Counted from the stretch's first letter, positions 1-9,309 are shown. The stretch is DNA of 44,039 bases from Burkholderiales bacterium (GCA_016200895.1 JACQDX010000003.1:1-44039), one strand, 5' to 3'. The notes: generated from the sequence alone by a model not told the origin. Translations and numbers: made by a program.

Positions 1-37
1 TCATGACCTGCGAGAAAACGAGTTTGCCCTGATGCAT
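1..37 (-). CDS. IS4-type transposase, N-terminal fragment cut by the window edge
   Basis: Reading leftwards from an ATG at 35-37, the first twelve codons give MHQGKLVFSQVM, after which the window ends. This matches the opening of IS4-family transposases that carry the DUF4372 N-terminal domain, which typically begin M-x-x-GK-L/T-x-FAQ-x-M. An AAGG purine run lies a few bases upstream. Only the extreme N-terminus is visible, so neither intactness nor the element's far end can be judged. The identification rests on this short match and is therefore moderate. Confidence 0.6.
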   Translation of the reverse strand, partial: MHQGKLVFSQVM

Positions 38-367
38 AGGAGCCTTCGGCGGATATCCGCAAAAAGCTCCAATTCTGCGCCTCGACGTTCAAATCGAGAC
101 CAGATAAAAACATCAATTTATGCAAACAAATCATTGACTTACAAACCCCTGATGTGAAAACGTTGGGACATTAATGATAAATTATGTTGATTCTGCAGCA
201 CTGCAGTTCATTTCACATATCCAAGTCACCTGACAGCATCAACATTACAAGTCATACTCCGTATTGATAAAATGATGGCCGCCCGTCCTTGTAGCCCTCA
301 AATTGCGCTTCATTGAAAAACCATCTAAGGCCAATCGCTTTAATCGGCAAATTACGACAGACAATCT
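38..367. other. Intergenic region between the left IS and the XRE/ATPase pair
   Basis: About 330 bases without a convincing gene. An open frame on the + strand from base 2 to about 157 has no start and overlaps the transposase start, so it is probably the outer end of the IS. The IS terminal inverted repeat should lie in the first 100 bases or so, but I cannot place it without the other end. No clear sigma-70 promoter for the gene at 368 stands out. Confidence 0.4.
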
Positions 368-1570
368 ATGCATTCAGCCACATTTTCCAATTTGCTGTCG
401 CAATATATGCGCCGCATTCGTGCCAGTGCAGCCGGGGTAGCAGCAGAAATTGGCTTGAGCCGGGAGTCAGTCAATAACTGGAGAAATGGAACATCACTTC
501 CCAGTCCAAGATCACGTGACAGTCTGCACGCTTGTGCACGTTACCTTCGATTGACAGAAACGGAAACTAATCTTTTCTTTATAGTTGCTGGCCTTGCGTC
601 TGAATTTCCATTACAAAATGAAGAAGAAGGTGAAACGCCGTTTGCGGGATTCATGGATCAACTGTTTGTGCGACTGGCTCAGTCTACCCCCTACCCCATC
701 ACTTTACTGCTATCCCAGGCACACTGGGGGCAACCGCCATTCCGCGAGAAATTGCTTGCACGCGCACGCGCTCAGTATGGTGAGAAAGCCACACTACATA
801 TACAGCCACCGTATAGCATCAGTGCCGATAGCAGCGAGTATTTTGCAGCAATAGGGCGTCAATGCGGTTTTGCAGATGTCAATTCGGATTATGGATTTGA
901 AGCCGCTCTTGAACAAAGACTGAACGCTGGAGAAAGAGTATTTTGCCTGGTCAGCCGGTTTGAGCAAGGTACACCGGCCTTACGTGAATCATTGGCAGGT
1001 ATCTTGCGCAGTCTGAGTGAAATGCATGGTGGTCGCCTGCACTTGTTGCTGTGCGGAGGTGAAATGCTTGCCGACCTTAAATACCGCAGCGGTGATCTGT
1101 CTTTACTCAACATCGCGCATGTCATTCATTGGCCTGATGCCAGCACTGATGATTTACATATTCTCGTCAAACAGCGCTGGCCGGAGTACGTCATTGCATC
1201 ATCCAGGATGACGGCACTGGCATCTATGTGCGGCGGTCACCCTGCACTCTTTGAGGAAGGCATGCAGTGGCTGGTCGATAATCAAGACTCCATGGAAAAC
1301 GATGCTTCAACTTTACGCACTTATTTGACTCACAGTGCGCGCTTGTGGCAAACCTTTTTACCGTTGACACAAAATCCAGCGTCTCTGATACGTCTGCGTA
1401 CGTTATTAGCGGCCGAAGATTTAGGGCGCGCCCGCCCCTATCTTCAGGATGAAGATTTACGCCGTCTGTTTTGGGGAAACCTGGTCCACGTGCGCGGCAG
1501 TGGTGATCAAGCGCGTCTTTACTGGCGCTGCGACATTATTCGCGAAGCGGGTTTGATGGTACTTGAATAA
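368..1570 (+). CDS. XRE-type HTH protein with a degenerate STAND/AAA-like ATPase body
   Basis: 400 residues. Residues about 8-65 form a helix-turn-helix of the XRE/lambda-repressor type (AEIGLSRESVNNWRNG, 26-41, is the core). The rest has no family I can name with certainty, but its order of elements parallels the ATPase encoded next. A beta strand and loop at 109-121 (PITLLLSQAHWG) sits where a P-loop would be but lacks GxxxxGK[ST]. A hydrophobic strand at 188-196 lacks the Walker B acidic pair. A GGHP motif at 289-292 is typical of the lid region of STAND/AAA_35-like ATPases, and a winged-helix-like tail follows. Inference: a non-hydrolysing DNA-binding partner. Its TAA overlaps the next gene's ATG (TAATG), implying translational coupling. 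The Shine-Dalgarno is weak. Confidence 0.7.
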   Translation: MHSATFSNLLSQYMRRIRASAAGVAAEIGLSRESVNNWRNGTSLPSPRSRDSLHACARYLRLTETETNLFFIVAGLASEFPLQNEEEGETPFAGFMDQLFVRLAQSTPYPITLLLSQAHWGQPPFREKLLARARAQYGEKATLHIQPPYSISADSSEYFAAIGRQCGFADVNSDYGFEAALEQRLNAGERVFCLVSRFEQGTPALRESLAGILRSLSEMHGGRLHLLLCGGEMLADLKYRSGDLSLLNIAHVIHWPDASTDDLHILVKQRWPEYVIASSRMTALASMCGGHPALFEEGMQWLVDNQDSMENDASTLRTYLTHSARLWQTFLPLTQNPASLIRLRTLLAAEDLGRARPYLQDEDLRRLFWGNLVHVRGSGDQARLYWRCDIIREAGLMVLE

Positions 1571-3738
1571 TGTGGCAAAAAATATCGCGACTATTGCCAG
1601 GGAAAATATCACGTACTGTCATCATCACTGTGCTGACATTGTTACTTGCCAGTGCTGTTTTGACTCCAAAACTGAATCCATTGACACGCGGGGGTGTTCT
1701 AGCCTCTGAACACATAAGTCCTATCTGGAGTGACTTAAGCCAATGGCGCATCGCCCTATCCGAGGCGCGTAATACCAGCGACGAATGGCCAAAAAATATT
1801 CAACAGTATGCGCCACAAACGATAAGCTCGCATCTCAATGTCACGTCACCACGGCCTTATATATTGCAGGGGGATATTGCCAGGCTCGCTGAGTTGGGGT
1901 CATTGTCAGGTACACAGGTAATTTTTGAACTTAATCCGTCAAGCCACACCTGGCAATGCAGGGCTGGCACGCCACCTGTGCCAGCTAGATTCTTGCCCAT
2001 GAATTGCGAAGGCATCACTTCAGGAGAAGTAAATTTCAGCAGACTCAAAATGTTGCCATTACTATGCGCATGCATATTTGTAGTGGTCGCAATTCTCATA
2101 TTCCTGCGTCACCCCTTGCTGGGGCCGACTCAACTTCGTCCGGACAAATTACGTCGCACACCGTATCGCGCTTTACCCAAGCTGGATCGTCTGTTGCGGC
2201 TTGTTGGCAGACGGCAATCCACTCTGCATGCAGCAGGTATATCAACAGTTGCCTGGCAGCGCGCCGTCAATTACGTCAACGATGCTGCTGATAAACAGCA
2301 GGAATACCTCGCCGCACGTTTGTCTGCACAAAGCAAAACCAGCAAAGACTGGGCGCTTCCTGGTGAAGTCTTTGAATGGCAGTTCGCAAGCAACTTACCT
2401 GTTTCGCTGGATAGATGTCTGGTTTTCATTCCCTATGCAGATGTTAGCGACGACCTTCTGGTACCTGCTCTGATGACCGCACAAACCGGGTCAGATGTGA
2501 TGTTAATACTTACTGGATCAGATGCAGAAACTCAGCAAGCATCGTTGCAAGCGTACTGCGATGATAAAGCCAACATGTTCGTCATGATAGATAGTGCCAG
2601 CCAGACAGAGTGCCTGCTCAGCAGGCAACCCGCTACTGTATTGCTGCGCTTACTTGCGGCACAATTGCGTGTAACCCGCATTTCTCCCTATCAAACCAGA
2701 GGTGCCATTACCAGTGCGGGTGCTTTTTTTGGGCGTGAACAATTGCTTGCCCGTGTCACAGGTCGTGAGCCATCCAATTATCTGGTTGTTGGTGGTCGCC
2801 AGTTGGGTAAAAGCAGTTTATTAAAAGCGGTTCAGCGCAGTCTTCAAGGGCATCCGCACATAATTTGTCATTATATTTCCCTACGTGATCATCGCCTCAC
2901 ACCACGCATGGCATTGCAGTTTGGACTTGACGCAACGACGCCAATAGAAAATATTATTTCTCATCTTGAAACTAATTTTGTGGGCAAGCGATTGTTTTTA
3001 TTAATTGATGAAGCAGATCTTTTTTTGCGTGATGAATCCATCAATAATTACCCGCAATTATCTGCCCTGCGCGCACTGAGTGACGAAGGTCGCTGCTGGT
3101 TCATGTTGGCCGGTTTTTGGGATTTGTATGCAACAGCGGTGCTTGATTATCAATCACCATTGCGTAATTTTGGTGAAGTATTAACCATAGGTGGGTTGGA
3201 ACAAGAGGCCTGCAAAGAATTGGTCACAGTACCTTTATCACGTCTGCGTTTTGGTTTCACCAGCAACCAACTGGTGGATCAACTGGTGGAGGCCAGTGGT
3301 CAGAGGGCAAATTTGCTCGCTATCCTGTGTCACGAATGTCTTGAGGTTTTGCAGCCTGGCGAACGTGCCATAGAGCCCCGTCATATCGCACAGGCACTAT
3401 CTTCACAAGCTGTACAGGACGCTTTAGCTGGTTGGGGGCGACTAAGCCACGATGAAACTGCCTGTCGCCTTGACCGTATCGTGGTTTATCATACAGCCAT
3501 CAACGGAAAAACCAGTTTATCCAAACTTGCTGCACTCTTTGCCGACAGTGGTTTGAGCATCGAACCTGAAGCCATGCGGCATGCTCTCTCCCGCCTGCAG
3601 TTAGCCTACATACTCAAGCGCGATGGCTCTGAGTTTACATTTGCTGTTCCATTACTGACAAAGCAGTTTGAACAAAGTGAACTAGCTCTTTTGCTTGGTC
3701 AGGAGCTGACGTCTATGAAAGCCGCATATACAATCTAG
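1570..3738 (+). CDS. Membrane-anchored STAND/AAA-type ATPase, partner of the XRE protein
   Basis: 722 residues. TM1 is at about 14-33 and TM2 at about 161-180. They bracket a roughly 125-residue presumed periplasmic domain with two cysteines (C130, C146) that could form a disulfide. After TM2 comes a cytoplasmic stretch including an alpha/beta segment (about 280-345). Then a linker of the SPYxTxGxxxxxxxFFGRE type leads into the ATPase: Walker A GGRQLGKSS at 408-416, Walker B LFLLIDEADLF at 475-485, a sensor-like strand (WFMLAGFWDL) and a C-terminal winged-helix-like region. The architecture suggests an ATP-dependent switch that links an envelope signal to the DNA-binding protein encoded just upstream. 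The function is not established, and a conflict/defence or envelope-stress role is inference only. Confidence 0.75.
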   Translation: MWQKISRLLPGKISRTVIITVLTLLLASAVLTPKLNPLTRGGVLASEHISPIWSDLSQWRIALSEARNTSDEWPKNIQQYAPQTISSHLNVTSPRPYILQGDIARLAELGSLSGTQVIFELNPSSHTWQCRAGTPPVPARFLPMNCEGITSGEVNFSRLKMLPLLCACIFVVVAILIFLRHPLLGPTQLRPDKLRRTPYRALPKLDRLLRLVGRRQSTLHAAGISTVAWQRAVNYVNDAADKQQEYLAARLSAQSKTSKDWALPGEVFEWQFASNLPVSLDRCLVFIPYADVSDDLLVPALMTAQTGSDVMLILTGSDAETQQASLQAYCDDKANMFVMIDSASQTECLLSRQPATVLLRLLAAQLRVTRISPYQTRGAITSAGAFFGREQLLARVTGREPSNYLVVGGRQLGKSSLLKAVQRSLQGHPHIICHYISLRDHRLTPRMALQFGLDATTPIENIISHLETNFVGKRLFLLIDEADLFLRDESINNYPQLSALRALSDEGRCWFMLAGFWDLYATAVLDYQSPLRNFGEVLTIGGLEQEACKELVTVPLSRLRFGFTSNQLVDQLVEASGQRANLLAILCHECLEVLQPGERAIEPRHIAQALSSQAVQDALAGWGRLSHDETACRLDRIVVYHTAINGKTSLSKLAALFADSGLSIEPEAMRHALSRLQLAYILKRDGSEFTFAVPLLTKQFEQSELALLLGQELTSMKAAYTI

Positions 3739-3805
3739 GTATACTTGGCGAAGCCCCCGAATAAAGCCACAGATTTGTGGCAATATCAATTCAAAGGAGA
3801 TCCCC

Positions 3806-4195
3806 ATGTCTGAATACATTTCTATCCTGCATACCTATATGAAAGCGCTGGGTGACGCTGACTACGCCACCATCAAAGGTTTGTTCACAGAAGATGGGAA
3901 AGTTCTTTCACCATTTCTTGGAGAAATGGATGCATGCCCCTTCTTTGACAGACTAGCAGAAGCGTCCAGCCGCAATGTCATTACCCCTATCGACGTTTTT
4001 GTCAGCACAACAAAAAAACATCACGCGACAGCTTATTTTCAATATGACTGGACAGTTCGTGACGGGACTTTAATTACCTTTAAAGTCATGGACTTGTTTA
4101 CATTTGACGCAGACAGCAACAAAGTCAAGTATCTTGATTTGATCTATGACACATATCCTATCCGTTCTACCGCAGGTAATAAATACGAGCTTTGA
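3806..4195 (+). CDS. NTF2-like (SnoaL-type) protein
   Basis: 129 residues with the NTF2-like cone fold pattern: an N-terminal helix pair (YISILHTYMKALGDADYATI), the strand-turn VLSPFLGE, and later alternating strands (HHATAYFQYDW, LITFKVMDLFTFD). Such proteins are small ligand-binding or isomerase-like folds, and no catalytic residues can be assigned here. A clear AAAGGAG lies 6-8 bases upstream of the ATG. It stands alone between the ATPase pair and a convergent peptidase gene, and a shared terminator hairpin follows. No cytosolic partner is evident. Confidence 0.7.
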   Translation: MSEYISILHTYMKALGDADYATIKGLFTEDGKVLSPFLGEMDACPFFDRLAEASSRNVITPIDVFVSTTKKHHATAYFQYDWTVRDGTLITFKVMDLFTFDADSNKVKYLDLIYDTYPIRSTAGNKYEL

Positions 4196-4210
4196 CTTAC
4201 TCAATGACCA

Positions 4211-4248
4211 AAAGCCCTGCAAGATTCAATTCTCACAGGGCATTTTGC
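4211..4248. terminator. Bidirectional terminator between NTF2-like and S46 peptidase genes
   Basis: The arms GCCCTG (4214-4219) and CAGGGC (4236-4241) are flanked by AAA on the left and ATTTTGCTTT on the right. The hairpin lies between two convergent genes, so it can serve both. The stem is short and the loop long (16 nt), so strength is uncertain. Confidence 0.5.
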
Positions 4249-4268
4249 TTTGAGGCAGTCTTGCTTTA

Positions 4269-6434
4269 TTACTCTACAGCCATTTCTTTGAGCAAGCGGT
4301 CAGCCTTGTCCACGTGTTTCATCTGCCACAGCATATAACGCAGATCGACCTGTATGGAACGGGAATTGGCCTTGTTGTAATCCCAGTCGGAAATGATGGA
4401 ATCCAGGGTGCCGTCAAATGCCAGGCCAATGAATTCACCTTTGGCATTCAAGGCAGCGGAACCTGAATTGCCACCAGTAATATCCAGTGTGGCCAGATAG
4501 TTCACGGGAACTGTTTTTAATTGTGGATCAACATATTTGCCGAAATCTTTGGCTTTGATTGCTGCCAATTGTGCGGCTGGTGCGTTGAATTCGCCAGTGC
4601 CGGTTGCCTTAGGTGGGATGCCATTTACCGTCGTGAAGGCATTCCATGCCAGGCCATCAGCCGTGCCGTGGTCGCGGCCAGTAACTTTACCGAAGGTAAC
4701 GCGCAAGGTGCTGTTCGCATCAGGATATACAGCCTGCCCTTTGCTCTTCATGTAGGCGATTTTTGCTTTCATGTAGTTACCATAGGCTTGCTGGATTTTA
4801 CCAGTCAATTCTTCATCTTCAGCTTCGCGCTTCAAACCGCCCTCGTACATCGCCACTGCTGCTTTGACAAAGCTATCATTGCTGGCTTTGAAATCCTCTG
4901 GCTTTGCGGTCAACCATGCGCTGCGGGCTGTTTTGTCACCCAGTTTACTACCGGCATACAAGTTATCGAGCAGGGATTTCAGGTCGGCTTCAGACATGCC
5001 ATCCTTGATGCCTACTGCAGCATCAAAATTGACGCTACGGTCTGCCTTGGGTTGCGCAGCGTATTTGCTCAGGTTGTACAAGACCAAAGCTTTGTCGACT
5101 TTTTCATCGTAGTTGCGTTCGATTGCATCTACAGTCGCCTTGAAGCGAGGCAGATCACGCACCTGGTAACCAGCTTTGCGCTCAGCATCAGTCTTGGTTG
5201 ATTCATTGGACAGACGGTACAAAGTGCGTGCCGTAGTCAGGAAACGTGGATAGGAACTACCCAGGTAAAAGTCACGCTTGCCTAAGCTGTCGCGCTCTGC
5301 AATCAGTTTTTCAACCTGCTCAATATCGCTGGCAAATTCCTTGGCGCGTGCAGGGTTGCTGTTGATCCACGCTTTCAGCTCTTCATGCTCTTTGGTTTTG
5401 CGAGACAGGATATCGCTGCCAGCATAACTGTCGAGCATGCCTTGGCGGTTTTTGTAGTAGTTGTTGATACCTGCAACCTGACCAGCATACTTGAGTTTGG
5501 CATCTGGATTGCTGCTGGTTTCTTTGGCAATGATGGCCAGCATGTCACCTGAGCTTTTCACAAATGTAGGGTAATTCCAATCAAATGTATAAACCACTTC
5601 TGATGGCAGGCGATGGCGGTTGGTGCGGCCTGGGTAACCCAGCACCATGATGAAATCACCTTCTTTGAGATTATCTTTGGCCAGTTTCAAGAAATGTTTG
5701 GGCACATAAGGCACATTGTCTTTGCTATAGTCAGCCGATTTACCATCTTTGCTCACATAGGCACGGTAGAAACCATAGTCACCAGTGTGACGTGGCCACA
5801 TCCAGTTATCGGTATCGCCGCCAAATTTGCCCACGCCTTCAGGCGGTGCATGAACCAGGCGTACGTCTTTGATTTCCAGTTGTTTGATGAGATAGAACTC
5901 AAGTCCACCATAGTAAGGATAGACATTACAACGATGACCAACATCTTTTTCGCATTCCGCGATGATGACTTTGGAATTCTTTTCTATTGCATCAACGCGA
6001 GCTTTGCCATTCAGCTTGGCAGTGTTTTTGTCGATGATTTTGTTGCTGACATTATTGACTTCTTTAGTCACAAAAATGCGTGAACCAGGCGATGCAGGTA
6101 ATTCCTCTTCCAGGCTATTCGCCAGGAAACCATTGGCCAGCAAGTTACGCTCTGGTTTGGAATTATGGGCGACACTGTTGTAGACGCAATGGTGATTGGT
6201 CGCGACCAGGCCTTGCGGGGATACAAAAGAGGCTGAGCAACCACCCAGGCTGACAATGGCACCCATAGGAAACTCTGTCAATTTGGTTAGCGTTGCCGGG
6301 TCCAGTTTCAAGCCGTCTGCCTTCAGTTGCTTTGCAACTTGTGGCAATTGTTGCGGCATCCACATGCCTTCATCTGCGCTAGCGATCTGGCATAGGCTCA
6401 TGACCGCCAGCGTGGTAAGTGTTTTTTTCATCAT
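4269..6434 (-). CDS. S46-family dipeptidyl peptidase (DPP7/DPP BII type), secreted
   Basis: 721 residues, the usual S46 length. A signal peptide (MMKKTLTTLAVMSLCQIASA) probably cleaves after residue 20, so the enzyme is periplasmic or exported. Catalytic elements of this chymotrypsin-fold family are all visible: the His loop VATNHHCVYN (H81/H82), the Asp motif GGDTDNWMWPRHTGDY, and the nucleophile in TGGNSGSAAL (S657). S46 enzymes remove dipeptides from N-termini of oligopeptides. Eighteen residues after the nucleophile is G675 (FDG). In family knowledge a Gly here goes with DPP7-type hydrophobic P1 preference, whereas DPP11 enzymes that cut after Asp/Glu carry Arg. The gene is monocistronic. 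The ATG gives an ideal signal peptide and is taken as the start. Confidence 0.9.
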   Translation of the reverse strand: MMKKTLTTLAVMSLCQIASADEGMWMPQQLPQVAKQLKADGLKLDPATLTKLTEFPMGAIVSLGGCSASFVSPQGLVATNHHCVYNSVAHNSKPERNLLANGFLANSLEEELPASPGSRIFVTKEVNNVSNKIIDKNTAKLNGKARVDAIEKNSKVIIAECEKDVGHRCNVYPYYGGLEFYLIKQLEIKDVRLVHAPPEGVGKFGGDTDNWMWPRHTGDYGFYRAYVSKDGKSADYSKDNVPYVPKHFLKLAKDNLKEGDFIMVLGYPGRTNRHRLPSEVVYTFDWNYPTFVKSSGDMLAIIAKETSSNPDAKLKYAGQVAGINNYYKNRQGMLDSYAGSDILSRKTKEHEELKAWINSNPARAKEFASDIEQVEKLIAERDSLGKRDFYLGSSYPRFLTTARTLYRLSNESTKTDAERKAGYQVRDLPRFKATVDAIERNYDEKVDKALVLYNLSKYAAQPKADRSVNFDAAVGIKDGMSEADLKSLLDNLYAGSKLGDKTARSAWLTAKPEDFKASNDSFVKAAVAMYEGGLKREAEDEELTGKIQQAYGNYMKAKIAYMKSKGQAVYPDANSTLRVTFGKVTGRDHGTADGLAWNAFTTVNGIPPKATGTGEFNAPAAQLAAIKAKDFGKYVDPQLKTVPVNYLATLDITGGNSGSAALNAKGEFIGLAFDGTLDSIISDWDYNKANSRSIQVDLRYMLWQMKHVDKADRLLKEMAVE

Positions 6435-6610
6435 ATTGTTATAAAAAGATGTGAAAATATAGAATTATTAATCCCTCTTGGCGCCCCGAAGCAAGTTTGA
6501 GGCGCGGTCAGTTTAGTCCTAAAAACTGGGAAAAAGTTCACTATTTTACGGGAACTAATGCCAATTTCATGAATTTTGCCAGACAACTGCTCAAAAAGAG
6601 GTACCCTGCC

Positions 6611-6654
6611 CCCACAAATTTGCGTGCTTTGTTACTTTTTTTGTGGGTCTTTTT
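6611..6654 (+). repeat. Inverted repeat CCCACAAA/TTTGTGGG followed by a T-rich tract
   Basis: The arms at 6611-6618 and 6640-6647 are separated by 21 bases, and TCTTTTT follows on the + strand. It has the layout of a rho-independent terminator for + strand transcription, yet no convincing + strand gene lies upstream. It may end an unannotated transcript or be coincidental. Confidence 0.35.
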
Positions 6655-6672
6655 CTGTGCTGCAACCCGTAG

Positions 6673-6697
6673 TCAAGATTGCAAGATGCAATCTTGA
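6673..6697. terminator. Perfect 11-bp hairpin downstream of the hybrid kinase gene
   Basis: TCAAGATTGCA (6673-6683), a 3-nt loop AGA, then TGCAATCTTGA (6687-6697). It lies about 80 bases beyond the stop of the minus-strand kinase gene, so it is a plausible transcript end. There is no strong U-tract on the minus strand, which lowers certainty. Confidence 0.45.
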
Positions 6698-6777
6698 TAG
6701 GTATTTATTTTGTGCGGACGCAATATCGTAATACGGAGGTGATGCAAAAGATGAGGTGGTTTGGCTCACCCGTCATG

Positions 6778-9300
6778 TCAAAGAATTTTTCTCAACGCCT
6801 CGCGTAACTCCGACAGTTTTGGCGGTTTGCTAAGTACGCAATCCACATGCGACGGAGAATCCCCATCATCAACCAGACGCTGCCCCCAACCCGTCAACAT
6901 AATGATAGGGGTCATGGGTGACACTTGCTTGATTGAGCTGGCTAATTTGCGACCATCTATGTATGGCATGCCAAGATCCGTGATGACGACAGCAAAAGGA
7001 TCACCTTTGCCGTGAGCGTCGTTAAAGGCATTTATGCCAGCCTGACCGCCATCAGCCGAGAGTACGTTGTGACCATCAATTTCCAGTATGTCGCGCAATG
7101 ATTTTAATACCATGGGGTCATCATCAACGACCAGAATACGCCTGTGCGTGGGCACGGCTTCAGGCGCTGGCGTTCTGGCAACCGGACTAACTGTAGTGGG
7201 CACCAGAAAACTCATGCGCATGGTAGTGCCCTTGCCAACTTCCGTTAGAATGTCAATATGGGCGCTATGTCTTTCTATCATGCCATATACCATGGCCAGC
7301 CCCAATCCCGTCCCTCGCTCGCCTTTGGTAGTGAAGAACGGCTCCAGACAGCGGCGCCTGGTATCGTCAGACATGCCTATACCTGAATCACAAACGTCAA
7401 TATGGACTTGTTTCAAGATGACTTCTTTTGTTGACTCCAGAAGGTCTTGTACAACGCTGGTGCGCAATGTGAGTACCCCACCTTCTGGCATGGCATCAAC
7501 CGCATTGAAAATTAAATTTGTCAGCGCCTCCCTGATTTCGCCATGCACGCCCATGATGTCTGGCAAATCAGGTGCAAGTTCAGTGTGTACGCTGATCACA
7601 ATGCCACGTTGCTGTGGCATATCACTCCACCTGGCACGGGTAAGATCAATGACTTGTTGTATCAGGCTGTTCACATCGACAGGTGACAAAGCTAATTGTG
7701 GTGCACGCTGACGATAAAATTCCCGCATTCTGGCAACGGTGGCGGCGACATCATCTATCGCTCGCGAAATGACTTCCAGGTAACTTCTGCCTTTAACGCT
7801 CAGATTTTTTTCTGTTTCCAGTAAGGATTCTGTGTACAGAGCGACAGGAGAAATCGCATTATTGATGTCATGTGCTATGCCACTCGCCATCTGCCCCAGG
7901 GCACGCAAACGTTCTTGCTGCATGATGGATTGCTGGGTCTGGCGCAAATCATCATAAGCTTGTTGTAATGCAGTATAGAGCTGTGCCTGATTGGCAGCCA
8001 AAGCCACATGCTCACTCAATTGCCTTAAAAATTCACACTCACCACTATTAAAGCTATGTGCTTCGCGCTTGGCGACGACTAACACACCAAACACTGTACT
8101 TTCTGCCCTTAATGGTGCCATCACTACGGCACTGAGCCCGCCCGCAGCCAGTCTTTGCGGGAAAGGAAAGTTGACTTTGCTGATATCCGCTTCATAGACC
8201 AACTGACCTCGCACGCAGCGTGACAAACCATTTTCATCAATAGAGACCTGGGTATTCTGGGTCATGGATAATTTTTGTGCCAATGACTCGCTGTGCAAAC
8301 CAACACTGGTTACCTGCAGTTGATTTTTCGCCTGGTCATAAAGGCAAACACAGCTGAAGTCGACAGGAAGGTGATCTTCCAGGCTGCGTATGACGACTTG
8401 AAAAATACTTCGCAAATCCTGCCGCTCACCGATGGAACGTGTGATTTGATGCAACAGGTTCAAACGGGCAAGCTGCGCCTGGGCTTTTTTCTCGATTTGC
8501 TGACGTTCTATGATCTCTGCCTGCAATGCTTCATTGATATCAACCAAAGCGTCACGTGACACGGTGGTCAGTTTAAGTTTTTCAGTCATGCCATCAAATG
8601 CGCGAGCCAGATCCCCTATTTCATCCTGACTATCAAATCGCAGGGAAAAATCCAGATTACCGGCACCGACGATAGCTGTTCCTTCCCTCAATTTTTCCAG
8701 AGGCCTGCTGACACTGCGTAGCGTGATATAGATGGTGACAGTCACAACCAAGACGACGATGCCACCAAACAGGATGACGGCATTAAATGCCCGTTGCTGT
8801 GCATTCAAGGCACCGATACGACTTTGTTCAGACAAACTCAAAGCATCAGAAATCATAGCCTGCGTTTTATTGGTGATCTGTCCCAATAGCCGTGACTCTA
8901 ATTCTTCCAGTATCTCGGCTTTGTCTTTCTCCTTCATCAATTCATGATGATTACTCACCAGGAGACCAAACAGTTGCGATATATTTTCATTACCACTTCT
9001 CAATTCAGAAATGGCGTCTTTGTCAGCAAGCTCAGTAAATTCTTCGGCTGCGGCTAAACGCTTGGAAAAAGAATTGCTACGCAACTGCCACTGAGCTCTG
9101 GTGCGCTCATCATGACGTAATGCATATTCCAGAGTCAGATAGCGCAATGAAGTTACCGCTTGCAATAACTCGCCAGCGGCCTCATTTTTGGCGATTTCAC
9201 GCTTCATCTGTAAAGTGGTGGACAATAAAATGACCACGATCATCGCCACGATGGTTAAAGATATTAATTCCGCAAATTTCAGACGAGTTGAAATTTTCAC
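6778..9300 (-). CDS. Hybrid sensor histidine kinase (TM-HAMP-GAF-HisKA-HATPase-REC)
   Basis: 840 residues from a GTG start. TM1 is at about 13-30, followed by a helical periplasmic domain (about 31-172), TM2 (174-194) and HAMP (195-247). A coiled coil (248-282) leads to GAF (about 285-440). The HisKA box is GIAHDINN with phospho-acceptor H477. The HATPase N-box is NLIFNAVDAMPEGG and the G boxes are DSGIGMS and GTGLGLAM. A C-terminal REC (720-840) has acceptor D775 in VITDLGMP and a conserved Lys in LSKPP. No DNA-binding output is attached, so a separate regulator or phosphorelay is expected. It lies 9 bp after the binding-protein gene, with a Shine-Dalgarno overlapping that gene's stop. Inference: the tethered binding protein supplies its ligand specificity. 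Confidence 0.9.
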   Translation of the reverse strand: MKISTRLKFAELISLTIVAMIVVILLSTTLQMKREIAKNEAAGELLQAVTSLRYLTLEYALRHDERTRAQWQLRSNSFSKRLAAAEEFTELADKDAISELRSGNENISQLFGLLVSNHHELMKEKDKAEILEELESRLLGQITNKTQAMISDALSLSEQSRIGALNAQQRAFNAVILFGGIVVLVVTVTIYITLRSVSRPLEKLREGTAIVGAGNLDFSLRFDSQDEIGDLARAFDGMTEKLKLTTVSRDALVDINEALQAEIIERQQIEKKAQAQLARLNLLHQITRSIGERQDLRSIFQVVIRSLEDHLPVDFSCVCLYDQAKNQLQVTSVGLHSESLAQKLSMTQNTQVSIDENGLSRCVRGQLVYEADISKVNFPFPQRLAAGGLSAVVMAPLRAESTVFGVLVVAKREAHSFNSGECEFLRQLSEHVALAANQAQLYTALQQAYDDLRQTQQSIMQQERLRALGQMASGIAHDINNAISPVALYTESLLETEKNLSVKGRSYLEVISRAIDDVAATVARMREFYRQRAPQLALSPVDVNSLIQQVIDLTRARWSDMPQQRGIVISVHTELAPDLPDIMGVHGEIREALTNLIFNAVDAMPEGGVLTLRTSVVQDLLESTKEVILKQVHIDVCDSGIGMSDDTRRRCLEPFFTTKGERGTGLGLAMVYGMIERHSAHIDILTEVGKGTTMRMSFLVPTTVSPVARTPAPEAVPTHRRILVVDDDPMVLKSLRDILEIDGHNVLSADGGQAGINAFNDAHGKGDPFAVVITDLGMPYIDGRKLASSIKQVSPMTPIIMLTGWGQRLVDDGDSPSHVDCVLSKPPKLSELREALRKIL

Positions 9301-9309
9301 GTTGGAATC

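Larger units (their letters stand above)
6435..6777. other. Intergenic region with two hairpins
   Basis: About 340 bases between the peptidase start and the hybrid-kinase stop. A 66-codon + strand frame here (6497-6697) has no convincing ribosome site or family and is not called. The visible structure is two inverted repeats, listed separately. The peptidase promoter should lie in the first 100 bases upstream of 6434, but I cannot fix its -10/-35. Confidence 0.5.

Noticed and set aside
4521..5201. 226-codon + strand frame inside the S46 peptidase
   Set aside because: It is antisense to a conserved enzyme gene and has no recognisable domain or ribosome site.
6497..6697. 66-codon + strand frame upstream of the hybrid kinase
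   Set aside because: No ribosome site, no family resemblance, and it overlaps two inverted repeats, so it is probably chance.
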